A stretch of 64,000 nucleotides of DNA from Protula sp. h YS-2021 (lineage: Eukaryota > Annelida > Polychaeta > Sabellida > Serpulidae). Within the stretch, counting starts at the first letter, position 1. The number at the start of each line of letters is the position of its first letter. Shown one piece after another: positions 49,320-61,780 of the stretch. Below the pieces are notes generated by a model. It worked only from the letters and a program-made list of their open reading frames with translations, made no database searches and was not told the DNA's origin. The position numbers and the translations under genes are program-made. The stretch is taken from assembly GCA_949752745.1 (NCBI GenBank), contig OX457027.1, positions 16,297,916-16,361,915 of the forward strand. The letters are read 5' to 3'.

Positions 49320-50819
49320 AAAGCCACAGCTTTAATCAACCTGCTCCATTTTGATGCGCGTGAGAAACGACTGCAATCAAATTTTGACGATATCGACGCT
49401 GTTGTAAAACACTTTACTGTCTTTACCTCTGGGTCGCTTTTGCAAATGGGAAACTCTTCTGCTGGTTTCAGTTGCTTTTGACGCCATAAGAAATGTGGAC
49501 CTTTTATCCAAACACTAGAAGCAGTGAGTTGATGAGCTTTTAGACCTCGACTTGCGCAGTCCGCGGGATTGAATTCGCCCCTGATAAAGTACCACTCAGA
49601 TAAAGAGGTATTGTCACGAATGAACTGAACGCGGTTAGCCACGTAGGTATGAAAGCGACGAGATTCGTTGGATATGTAGCCTAAAACAATGGTACTATCC
49701 GTCCAGTAGTGGTGGGCGACCTGATCATATTTCAGATCCTCTTGAAGTCTTAAAGCCATGCGCACTGACAGGGTAGCAGCTGCTAATTCCAGTCTCGGAG
49801 TGGATATTTTCTTGATAGGAGCAACCCTGGTCTTGCCTATTAGAAATGTTACATGCACACGACCTTTCTCATCAAAAACTCTCAAGTATGAGCACTGTCC
49901 GTATCCTACAGTGCTAGCATCAGAGAAATGATGCATTTCTATTTGGGATACCCTACCGAAGCATTTTGGAATGTAACAGCGGTCGGCGCTGAAAGCAAAC
50001 AATTCTGGAACTTCTTTACACAATGATTGCCACCGAGTTTTAATAAAACTCGGGATCTCTTCGTCCCATTCAAGTTTCAACTGACAGAGTTCTTGAAGAA
50101 TTCGTTTTCCACGTACTGTGAATGGGGCAATAAATCCAAGGGGATCATACAAGGATCCAATGATTGACAGTATCCCGCGACGAGTGAATGCGTGTTCTTT
50201 TATGAGTACGTTGAACCTAAAAGCATCTGACGCAACCTTCCACTGAACACCTAATACCTTGGGTACACCATCAAAATGCAGATCAATGCTCTGAAACTTG
50301 TCAGCTCTGTCTTTTTCGGGGATAGTTTCCAAGACTTCTTTGCTGTTTGAGATGAATTTATGCAGCCGGATATTGCCCTGTTGGCACAATAGAGTTGTTC
50401 TAAGAATTAGATCCTTTGCAGAACTCACATCAGGCACAGAAGTTAACCCGTCGCCTACATAAAAATCATTTCGAATGAAACTTCCAGCATCAAACCCAAA
50501 TGTTGACTAGTGGTCCTCGGCAATTTTTCTTAATCCATAAGTCGCACAAGCGGGTGAAGAGACAGCACCGAAGATATGCACTTTCATGCGAAAAACGCGC
50601 AAAGGTTTGTTTAGATTTCCATCTTTCCACCAAAGGAATCTTAGGTAGTCCCTATTATCTGGAGACACTAGAAATCGGTAAAAAAGCTTTTCGATGTCTC
50701 CTAGAAATGCGATTCGGTTCTTTCTAAAACGAAGCAGGACTCCCAAAAGGGAATTTACTAAGTCCGGGCCGGACAGAAGTGTGTCATTTAATGATACACC
50801 CCTGTATCTGGCGCTACAA
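49229..50819 (-). pseudogene. BEL/Pao reverse transcriptase and RNase H segment, broken
   Basis: Reverse transcriptase motifs are recognisable: [12 protein letters not shown] (first catalytic Asp) and [11 protein letters not shown] in 50507-50746, then the active-site box at 50450-50461, which reads YVGD where the family has YVDD. RNase H follows with HHFSDASTVGYG, PRLELAAA and WTDSTIVLGYI. A TAG at 50507-50509 interrupts the frame just before the catalytic box, and a T-run near 50825 carries a frameshift that separates it from the protease part. The Gly in place of the first Asp of the box would by itself abolish polymerase activity in known reverse transcriptases. Confidence 0.85.
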
Positions 50820-52102
50820 TCAAAAAACTATTCGAAGTTTTTGTTTTACTTTGTGGTAGACGCCGAAATGGGGAACATACCAAACGTTTTTGGTCTTTAT
50901 AATCTCTGAACTGGGAACTTCCTCAGCATAGCCGTTTTCGGTCATTTCCTTCATAAAGGCAACGTATTCATCATAATACGCTTTGTCGTTTTCAAGTTTC
51001 TTTCTCAAAGGTAGCATTCGTTTGACTACTTGTTCTGTGTTGTTAAACAAAGAGGTGTGGTTGGGTTTGAAGGGTAAAGGCATTTCATAAAACCCTTCTT
51101 CGTCCACCTTGATCCGGTTTTGCATCATTTCTAGGGTTGCTGTATCTTCTGGAGACATTCCTTTAGTATCCTTCACATTGTCCTCCTTAAAATCCGACTC
51201 CAGGATTTTAATCAATTCAGAAGGATTCACAACCTCTTTAACCTTCGAGTGAAACGAAAACTGAACAGACGACCTGCCAGTAGCTAAATCTTTGACTTGA
51301 CAGCTTATTCTGTGGCTAACACCAAAGTCCTGTCCCGTGCAGTTTAAGTCAATCAAGCCAACTACGCTCCATCCTAGCTCGGTACGAACGCCAAAAGGGC
51401 CGTTGTCCACCGGGGGAATCACCTCAAGTGGAGCGAGAGCTCGGGAACAATTATAACCCAATAGCAAAGCAATAGGGCAATCTTTCAAAGGCGCAACGTT
51501 ACCTTTCAGTTTTGACAGATAAGGCCATTTGTCAATCATCTCCGGTATTGGAATATGGCCTTTGTCAGCCGGCATCTCTTGTTTTGTATAGAGACTTGGC
51601 AAGGAAATTGTAGAATGGCTGTCAAATCCGCGGACATGTAAACCAGCAACCTTGCTACTGCGCAGAACTGTCTCTTTGTTGGTTAGAGTAGAAAGAATAA
51701 GTTCCACCTCGGTGCCTTGAACATTCAAGTCATCACATGCCTTTTGCAGCACAAAGGACTGATCTGATTGTGTGTCAAGCATGCATTAAACCAGGATTTC
51801 TTTATCAGGATTTCTTTTATGAGAGAGAAATACAGGCACAATCAGTGAACTTTTTGAGCCTTCCTTTGCTGGACCACAATCAAAACCACAAGCGCTCGAA
51901 GCTTTAACCTGGGTCTGGCCTTTGACGATACGAACATCATGTGAAGCTGTGTGATGTTTCCTTCCGTATTTGTCACAGGATGATTTTTGTTTGCAATCTT
52001 TAACCATGTGCTTTTCCCGCAAGCAACCTATACAGAGACCAAGTCTCTCAATTACGTTAGTCCTCTCTATCAAATCACCATCCACAAAAACCTGATACAA
52101 AC
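50820..52102 (-). pseudogene. BEL/Pao zinc-knuckle, protease and RT N-terminal segment, broken
   Basis: The N-terminal part carries zinc-knuckle-type CCHC remnants (CIGCLREKHMVKDC intact in spacing; the next, CDKYGRKHH, has Tyr in place of a Cys). The aspartic protease active site is seen as LDTQSDQSF at about 51780, as in Pao proteases (DUF1758 type). A TAA at 51786-51788 lies two codons before this protease motif. The segment continues to the RT start (KQKLRIVF) where a frameshift ends it. Confidence 0.8.
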
Positions 52103-52830
52103 TCAGCCTGTGATGCGACTTGCAAAAAGCGCAGGACTCCTGAGTATCAGTGGAAAATGCGCGAGCCGAAGATTTTCCAGAAGTTGATTTGTATGTCCAT
52201 TGTCACCAGATGTTTTGGCTCTACTGGGATTTGAAGCATGACATGACTTGATAGAAGTCAGCGAAGTCACTGGATCGTTTGCTATGTCTTCTTCTTTCGA
52301 CATGAAGCAAGCAAAATCCCGAAAAGAAGGAAACTTTCCCTTCTCAGATCGCGATAAAGCAACCTTTCTAGCCCATCTATTCACTAGCCAGTCTGGGAGT
52401 TTGGCAAGAATTTTGCGATTTTCGACCTCGTCGTTGAGTACAGCCAAACTTGGAATAGATTCCATTGCCGTGTCACACTGTTTCAGGAAATCCACTAGCT
52501 TCCGAAGAGCTAGCCCATCCTTGCTATTGACTTTTGGCCACTCTTCAAGCCTGTCACGAAAGGCAGATGAAAGTACAAAAGAATCCCCGTACCGCTTAAC
52601 CAAGAGTTCGTAAGATTTGCTGTAAGCCTCACCAGAGGAAAAAAGCTCTCTACCGACTCTTTGGCCTCACCTCCAAGATAACGATTGAGATAGTGAAGCC
52701 TTTTGTTGACAGGAATACTCTTGCTAGCGATAAGAGTGTCAAAAGAAACTTTCCAAGCAGTGAATTTTAGCGGGTCACCTGTGAAAATGCCTGGCTCGGC
52801 TACAGGCAACCGACTAAGTGCTATCTGATC
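52103..52830 (-). pseudogene. BEL/Pao gag core (DUF1759-type), frameshifted
   Basis: The words FTGDPLKFTAWKVSFD and LHYLNRYLGGEAKES match the gag-like DUF1759 region of Pao elements. The frame shifts within or near an A/T-run at about 52640 and again near 52190-52230, after which the CAFCKSHHRL zinc-knuckle start appears in another frame. It follows the preceding gag part in the same frame after a single TGA. Confidence 0.8.
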
Positions 52831-53991
52831 TCACATAGCTTTCGTTAGACTCAACAAATGACTTTGGTAGTCTAGGATGTTTGAACCAATTGGGTTACCC
52901 TGAGATACTGGAAAGCCTTTCTCACCGTTAGTCTGAGTGACTTGGGCAGAACCTGCGAGAGCTTCGTCTACAAATTCAACCCGAGATTTTGGAACCTGAG
53001 CCTTTGTATTCTCAGGACTACTAGCAACATATGCCTGAGGGTAGCGGTCGGGAGTGTGTTTCGATACAAACTCATCAACAAACGTGTGTTCGTTGACCAA
53101 TGAAACATCATCCTCACTATTGTCAGTCACAGCCAAGACGCTATTGATTAAAAGCTTATCCCTGGCAACAGCCATTTCATAATTTTCTTGAGCTCGCAAA
53201 ATTTTAATGTTCGCTTGCTCAGCTTTGATTTCAGCTCTCTTGCGAGCTAGTTCCATTTCACGCTCTTTTCTAGCTCTGAGTAACTTCAATTTAAGAGCAG
53301 CTAACTCTACATTTGCTTTTGATTTTGAAGAGTCGCCAGATCTGCCAGATATTAGAGATCGATTTGAAGCTTGGAATTTATCTCCGTCAATACTCCGATT
53401 ATCGGAAAGATCCTGATTACCTTCCGACTTACGACAGTTTTGAGCCCTAACGGAAACCACAGACGACTCCTGTTTCAAACTGCGATTTTCCAACTTAATT
53501 TGGTTTTCAGATGTAACCTTTGGGCCTGACCGAAAAGAACGAAGAGATCGACGCGATCCTTCAGAAAGTCTAGAACACCAAGACTGGATACTACCTGTAT
53601 CAAGCTCATCACCTGGGCCCTCTTGAATTTTCTTTTCAAAAGCCTCTTCTATTAGATCAACGACGTGATAATGCTTACGACACGTATAAAAAAATTGCTC
53701 TTTGATTTGGTCGTCAAATGCACCTTTGGAATAATTTCTCAGTCTGTCATAAGCCTCATCCAGTTTTCCACGATCAATTTTTAAAGCCTCTTTCAGACCA
53801 CTGAGTTCCAAGAAATAGGGAGCATCCTGCTTCACCTCAATTTCGACTTTACTAGCCTTTCTCAGAATTATAGACCTATACCTTTTCAAGTCTTGAATCG
53901 CTAAGTCGATTTGGTAGTCTAGTCCTCTTGTTGTGGGAACACGTACCCTAGTGCTAACCCTGGGGCCAGCAGGTTCAGATTTTGCAGACAT
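52831..53991 (-). pseudogene. BEL/Pao gag N-terminal region
   Basis: 387 codons from an ATG at 53989-53991 (start of MSAKSEPAGP) to TGA at 52831-52833. The frame is also open upstream to 54066, but that extension is a hydrophobic stretch not expected in gag, so the internal Met is preferred. The centre is Ser/Arg-rich, and a Lys/Arg/Glu-rich, probably coiled-coil helix (LKLKLLRARKEREMELARKR) follows. The stop falls immediately upstream of the DUF1759 core. Confidence 0.72.
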
Positions 53992-55618
53992 ATTGACTGC
54001 TTGCAGTAAAAGGAGGTGACACAAAATAAGGAGAATCAACATGAAGTAAGCCTGACCACCTTCCAAATCAACGAAATAAGTGTCCTAACAAGAATAAAAT
54101 AACCGATCAAGAACCCTCATGACTCAAGTTCAGTGATCCCAAAACACAATTAACAAGTAAGTATTTGTGAAACACAAGCAGGCCCCAACCGCCCCTAAAT
54201 TCATAGGGGTATAAAGCGATGACGAGCAGACGGACGGACGGACACCCCAAACCTATAGGCCCCAATCCGAAGGTACGCGATATGCACACACTTGATTAAA
54301 CACAAATTTTATCCTTTGATTTAAATTATTCCTTATCCAATTTAAACTTCGTCATAATGTGCGCAACCAACACAACCTCGGGCTTATAATTTTGGCGGTA
54401 CAGTTAATAACAGCTGAAGATAAATACTTTCGATAACTCGCATTTGGTCACACTGTCACAAGAACATATGGTGGTATGCAAAACCCTTTAAATTCAAGTC
54501 TCGACACGAAATCCAGTGTGTTAATTTTAACTGGTGTACTTAAGTGGATGTTACATTCCTTAGGGCTTGCAAGCAAACCCCGGCGTCTAACTCAACTTGG
54601 CGCTCAGAATGCCCCAGCCGGTCGTGGGAAGGGGTTATCTTAAAATACCCCTTTACGAATACATATAATGCAAATGGGCAAGCCTTGTCCCCTCCCGGCT
54701 TAGCTTAGTTCACTATTTGCATTATATCACACCACGTATTCCTCTGACCTGGTCATATTGGTTTCAATAAGAAACTTGTGGCTGGGGTCCACTTTAAACA
54801 ACAACACACTTAAGATTCGCATCGAGACTGATAATATTCAATCCTAAACAAGACGCTCAAAATTCTGGTTTAGACTTGATAAGTTGCGATACAAAATACT
54901 GAACTAAAAACAAAAATTAAAAAAAAAAACTTTTACATTTCAGTATTTGCTTTCATTGCTTTTACTCGTTTTCAAAAACTTTGAAAAATGTTCAAAACGT
55001 CCACCTGCAAAATAATTTGTACACAGAAACACTACCAGAGCACACAATGGCTTTTGGGGGGGAACAATGGCATGTCCCATGATCTCAGTTCCAATGCCCC
55101 AACTCGGGAGCAGTCCCGCGGAAGTGAAGCATCAGTCAGCAATGGCACGTACCATGATCTCAGTTCCAAAGCCCCAACTCAGGAGCAGTCCAGAGGAAGT
55201 GAAGCACCAGTCTGCGTTTGGTCCCTTTCTTCCCACCGAGGTAGTCGTCGAGTTGTTGAAGTCAGCCTCTGTGAGAGCGAAACATCAGTTTGTGTATGGC
55301 AGAAATTCTATGAGTCGGTTTCAGTCTCCTCTGATCCCAACGCGGTAATTGTCGGGCTGCTGCAGCTTTCACAAAACAAAACATCAGTTTGCGTGTGACA
55401 GAATTCTATGAGTCGGTTTCCGTCTCCTCTGATCCCCGCGTGGAAATTGGCGGGCTGTTGCAGCTTTCACAAAACAAAACATCAGTTTGCGTGTGATAGA
55501 ATCTACAGGTTTGTTGGGGCCACTCTGAACCCAAAGCCATTCAAAACACCGTTGCGGTTCCCACGAAGGCGAAACACCACTGCTTGTGGTCGAATCAACG
55601 CATCTATTTAGTTTTCAC
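53992..55618 (-). other. 5' leader of the BEL/Pao element with internal duplications
   Basis: Untranslated region between the gag start and the 5' LTR. It contains a 75-bp direct duplication (words CATGATCTCAGTTCCAA and CCCCAACTC at 55076 and 55151), a 98-bp direct duplication (TGAGTCGGTTTC at 55311 and 55409, each ending in CAAAACATCAGTTTGCGTGT), and a GACGGACGGACGGACA word at 54232-54244 resembling the tail of mollusc-type dispersed repeats. The plus-strand open frame of 136 codons at 54988-55398 is a by-product of the duplications. Confidence 0.6.
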
Positions 55619-55934
55619 TGTGATGTTCGGAAGAAAAGCCGCGTTAACTACTGATCGGGGTTTTTATTCACTCATATGTGGCTGCTTGACATAAGGTAAA
55701 AACTGCAAAAAAATAAAATAAAAATAAAAAAAATAAAAATATATAGACATCTTTAAGTAATTGTATAGAAATTATTAATATTATTAATTAATAGCAATTA
55801 AATTCAAGATATTACAAAATGACAGTATTAACAAAGATCTCTGTCATATTCCACGAGCTTTGCACATATACATCAATGCATGACACAGCACATTACAAAT
55901 TCTTAATACATTATTCATTGGTTAAACTAGTAAT
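55619..55934 (-). repeat. 5' LTR remnant of the BEL/Pao element
   Basis: Bases 55619-55919 match 45958-46259. The copy then jumps to GGTTAAACTAGTAAT, which in the complete LTR lies at about 46655-46669, so about 395 bp are missing. Similarity stops at about 55934 where the foldback element begins. The remaining 0.9 kb of LTR is absent from the rest of the window. Confidence 0.85.
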
Positions 55935-55937
55935 CTA

Positions 55938-57198
55938 TGTGTAGATTCGCTGAAAATTTTCAGCGAATCTACAGATTCGCTGGTTTTTCACCTTTAAAAT
56001 TATACAGATTCGCTGAAATTGTCTGACCAGTCATCTTCACCAACAGGACTACTTGTGTTGGGTGATATTTGAAATTTAATTGCTTTGTGTGACTTCTTTA
56101 CTCTAGAGGTGTTTTACACACCTTTTTCTTGTTTTCTGGGGAATGTGATATATTGCAATCGGAAATTTTAAAATTACACATATTTATATTTAACTAGCTT
56201 TAAAATGCATTGCTGAAATGCGAATTTCTAGTCTCAAATGAAAAACAGTATCGGAAAGCGTTCGAAAATAGTTGCTATCATTTTTTTTTTTTTTTGTTTT
56301 TGTTTTTTTTTCTGTTTTTTTTTTTTTTTTGTTTTTTTTTTGGGAGGGGGGTAGGATATATTGCAATCGGAACTTTAAAAATTACACATATTTTTATTTA
56401 ACTAGCTTTAAAATGCATTGTTGAAATGCGAATTTCTAGTCTCAAATGAAATATTGGAAAGCGTTCGAAAATATTTGCTATCAATATTCACAAAGGCTTA
56501 AATTAAGTGTCTCTCTTTGTGGTACGTCTTTCATAAAAGTGATCACAGCAAATCTTAATACTATTGTTTCTAAATAAATTGCAATCATTATTTCCCTTCT
56601 GAGTATCATTCAAATTGCTATTAGCCAGATTGCAATTATTTTTCCGTGAGTGCAACACAAAAATATCTTCACCTCCGGGTGATATAAATTGCAATTGATT
56701 TACGGTACGCTTATCTAATCAGTGTTAATTTTCGATGCTCAGCACACTAATAGTTTAATTTAACAGAATCTGATAGGACAACGATTTCAACGAATAGAAA
56801 CTTTATTCCGGTGTGAAAGCATACAAATCGCTGCATTTTCATCAAATGACCGAAAAACCTCAGCTACATGAAATGAGTTAATAGCAATGGAAAAAGAAAA
56901 TGAAGCCCGATTTTAATAAAGTCCCTTCACACAAACCAAGAAAAAGTGTGTAAAATACATCTGGAGTAACGTAATCACACAAAAGCAATTAAATTTCAAA
57001 TATTAGCATAAACAAGTGATCATGTCGGTAAAGATGGCCGATCAGGCAATTTAAGCGAATCTGTATAATTTTTTAGGTGAAAAACCAGCGAATCTTCAGC
57101 GAATCTACAGATTCGCTAAGTGAGTCAGCGAATGTACAGATTCGCTGAAATTTTCAGCGAATCTATAGATTCGCTGGTTTTACAGATTCGCTGTAACA
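55938..57198. mobile_element. TA-type foldback element A (AGATTCGCTG arms), left end truncated
   Basis: The left arm (55938-56110) and right arm (56930-57198) are inverted copies extending well past the repeats into unique sequence (TTTGAAATTTAATTGC on the left, GCAATTAAATTTCAAAT on the right). The outer arms consist of copies of the 10-bp word CAGATTCGCT in both orientations, giving small palindromes such as CGCTGAAAATTTTCAGCG. The right tip is ACAGATTCGCTGTAACA next to (TA)n; the left tip is missing where the arm abuts the LTR remnant. No gene. It contains an internal duplication and T-rich tract at 56149-56480. Confidence 0.78.
56149..56480. repeat. Direct duplication of about 125 bp inside foldback element A
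   Basis: The block starting GATATATTGCAATCGGAA and ending GGAAAGCGTTCGAAAATA occurs at about 56149-56272 and 56355-56473 with few differences. The copies are separated by a T-rich tract with a G-run (56280-56352). Confidence 0.85.
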
Positions 57199-57218
57199 TA
57201 TATGTATATATATATATA

Positions 57219-59369
<2,151 letters not shown>

Positions 59370-59429
59370 ATATATGTATGGAAACAGGTTTAGTCATGTG
59401 GAATGTGCGATTATAAACTGAGCTGATAC

Positions 59430-59690
59430 TCCACGTCTTTTTTATCCGGATTTGGAAGGTGGTCAGTGCAAAGGTTTTACTGTAAGTCTTTTTCATCCGG
59501 GTTACGACAAGCAAGTCTTACTATTGTCTTTTCATCTGATTCCGGGGTGGCTAAAAACAGGTTTTCCTGTACTTCTTTTAATCCGGGTCTTGAAAGTTGT
59601 CGCTCGTAATGAGTTGTGCCATAGTATTTTTTATCCGAAACGTCTAAAAGATGGTCGTCACAGCGCTTATTTCCTATTTCATTGTTTTTG
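59430..59690. repeat. Degenerate array with CTTTTTATCCGGGT words
   Basis: About five diverged copies, 40-60 bp apart, of CTTTTTNATCCGGRTTNNG followed by a GTGGTCNN or GTTGTCG word. Flank has no gene. Confidence 0.55.
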
Positions 59691-59836
59691 ATAACCGTCA
59701 TCCCCCCACTTCCATCTAATGTCGGCACAGATCTCAACACAGCACTAACCCCTTTACCTCTTTCACTGTATGGGACCATACCCAAAGTGTACTTACATCA
59801 GCGGTATATACCTTGTCTTTGAACATTCCTATCCGT

Positions 59837-59893
59837 CGAAAAAGCACAGAAAGGCATCCGTCTTACTGAGGATCCGTTGTGCTTTTTTTCGAC
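59837..59893. other. Perfectly ended hairpin, GTCGAAAAAGCACA stem
   Basis: GTCGAAAAAGCACA on the left pairs with TGTGCTTTTTTTCGAC on the right (two extra T), and an inner GGCATCC / GGATCC stretch is partly complementary. It may be a very short foldback repeat or a structured transcript; no gene context supports either. Confidence 0.5.
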
Positions 59894-60109
59894 AACTATC
59901 CAAGTACTCAACATGCATTTTCTAAACAAAGGTTTACCTGAGAACCATTCGGACTAAAATGGAAGGCAAAACACATTTATGGGAGGAGGAACATTTTGCA
60001 AATGACTCGAAAAAATTTAAAAATAATTAAAAGCCATATTGTAGGTCATATCAATCTGCCATGCAGTTCTGTTTTATATGTTTATTTGCTAATGTATTTT
60101 AATCATTGC

Positions 60110-60195
60110 TTGCTTGGTATTGTGAAGCGCTTAGAGCTTTTATTAGAGTAAGCGCTAAATAAGTGTATCTTAATAATAATAATAAAATAATAATA
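60110..60195 (+). repeat. 3' tail of a retroposon (GTGAAGCGCTTAGAGC ... GCGCTAAATAAG)
   Basis: ATTGTGAAGCGCTTAGAGC, then AAGCGCTAAATAAGTGTATC and an (AATA)n/(TAA)n tail. This arrangement of two GCGCT words close to an A/T-rich tandem tail is known from 3' ends of several animal SINEs and LINEs. The upstream body is not recognisable. Confidence 0.45.
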
Positions 60196-60520
60196 TTTTC
60201 AAGAGAGGACCACCTTGGTAACATTCATAGAAATTTGAAAGAACTGTTTTGAAAACTAGCGCCAAAAATTTGAATGTGCCATTTGATAATTTTGATGGAG
60301 TCACGAATAATATAATGATATTGTGAGAAAGAGGATTTTTTTACTCCTTTTGATAGCTGATTTTTGATGTGATATTATATCAATTAAAATTCTTATATTT
60401 TTTATTTATATCCGGTATTTTTATTTACTGATTTCTGAATTGGGTTTCTTTCTAAAAGATTAGGTTTTGGAGGCGGAAGCATCGTAAGGCATGAAATTCT
60501 CAGATCAGTCCTTTCACATC
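60196..60520. other. Non-coding stretch, no gene seen
   Basis: AT-rich without recognisable structure. Confidence 0.5.
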
Positions 60521-60529
60521 AAATTGGTC

Positions 60530-61210
60530 AGGTTGACGAACTAGTGACAAGTTTCCGACCATTTTATGACAAGTTTCTGACAAGTTTTGCATTATTGTAA
60601 TATATAATATATTGCACGTGCCGGTTTACTATGCACGCATAAGCTGCAGATTTTTATATTTATACCATCAGGTTTTGTTATTTTGATAGTTATACCATCA
60701 CGTTTTGCTAGGTTAAACATTAAAATAATCGAATCCATTCACCCTGTTTGATCACATGCCAGTAAGTACACAATATACATTATTCATTGGAACAGTGGGC
60801 GATAATACAATTTTCACAAGCATTTTACAAACATCACAACTTATTTCAAAACATGCAGAGAACATGAGGTGTGCACTTACATCATGGTTTATCCATTAAA
60901 CATGTTTTTAAGACGTGATAATTTGAAACTTCTAGTAATATTCATTAAAACCTAAGAAATCTCAAAAAGAACGTCCGAGTGTTTTCACTTGTTTTGAAAA
61001 GGATGTGACGTCAAGGTGACGCAATATTTGACAAATTTGTGATAAGTTTCTGACAAGATGGTGACAAGTGTTTGTGAATGTGTGACGAGGGACTGGTCTG
61101 AAACTCGTCAAGACCCTGACGAGGTCAAACTTGTCAAAGTGACAAGCAACTGACAAGTTCTTGACAAACTACTGACAAAGTGCGACGAGGCAAAATTATG
61201 TGTGTAGCAC
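60530..61210. repeat. Array of TGACAAG words with outward TGTGTGTAGC tip
   Basis: TGACAAGTTTC, TGACAAGTTC and related words lie at 60540-60590 and densely at 61020-61195 and end in GACGAGGCAAAATTATGTGT followed by GTAGC. The reverse complement (GCTACACACATAATTTTGCC then TCGTCGCACTTTGTCAG) is clearly related to the start of the 45.29-kb array, so the two form an inverted pair about 16 kb apart. The middle, 60600-61010, is non-repetitive. Confidence 0.6.
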
Positions 61211-61780
61211 AAACACTTACGTGACTCGACGCATCTTTTGCGTGATTGACGTGTGTCATCAACACAAACAGTCCCGTGACTCAGCACCTCTTGCGCTTCA
61301 TTGACGTGTGTCACCAACACAGACACTCCTGTGACTCAGCACTTCTTGTACTTAATTGACGTGTGTCATCAACACAAACGACGCTGTAACTCAGCACCTC
61401 TCGTGCTTGATTGATGTTTGTCACCAACATTAACACTCCTGTGACTCAGCACCTCTCGTGCTTTATTGATGTTTGTCACCAACATAAACACTCCTGTCAC
61501 TTAGCACCTCTCGTGCTTGATTGGCGTATGTCACCAAAATAAACAATCCTGTGACTCAGCACCTCTTACGCTTAACTGACGTGTGTCACCAACACAAGCA
61601 CAACCGTGACTCAGCGCATCTTTTCATTGACATATTTGACCTATACAAACATTCACGTGAAATCAGCATATTTGGCTTGATTGATATATCTTACTAACAC
61701 AATCCTTTACCTGACTCACCAAATCTTTTGCTTGATTGACGCATGCCACCAACATAAATACTCGCATGGCATCAGAACAA
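61198..61780. repeat. 55-bp satellite (GTGACTCAGCACCTCTTGCG), about 10 copies
   Basis: The unit contains GTGACTCAGCACCTCTTGCG, TTGATTGACGTGTGTCACC and AACACAAACACTCC. Starts at 61276 and 61331 give the 55-bp period. Central copies are well conserved, the last two or three (61640-61780) are strongly diverged. Inter-copy variation mostly affects CGTGTGT / TGTTTGT. It begins directly where the TGACAAG array ends. Confidence 0.9.

Larger units (their letters stand above)
45958..55934 (-). mobile_element. BEL/Pao LTR retrotransposon, degenerate, on the minus strand
   Basis: From right to left: a shortened 5' LTR (55619-55934), a 1.6-kb leader, gag, zinc-knuckle, protease, reverse transcriptase, RNase H and integrase regions (53991 down to 47796), and a 3' LTR beginning near 47592 and ending at 45958. 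The order PR-RT-RH-IN, the DUF1759-type gag, the Pao-type RNase H and an integrase followed by a DUF5641-like tail identify the BEL/Pao superfamily. Such elements normally encode one long gag-pol frame. Here it is cut by in-frame stops at 52831-52833 (TGA), 51786-51788 (TAA) and 50507-50509 (TAG), and by frameshifts near 52640, 52190-52230, 50825 and 49240. The two LTR copies differ by only about five substitutions over roughly 260 comparable bases, so insertion was fairly recent. Confidence 0.92.

Noticed and set aside
52831..54066. Upstream start of gag at 54066 with a hydrophobic leader
   Set aside because: The 25 extra residues look like a signal sequence, not expected for gag; the Met at 53991 is in better agreement with gag proteins.
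54988..55398. 136-codon plus-strand frame
   Set aside because: Produced by the 75-bp duplication in the retrotransposon leader; antisense to the element.
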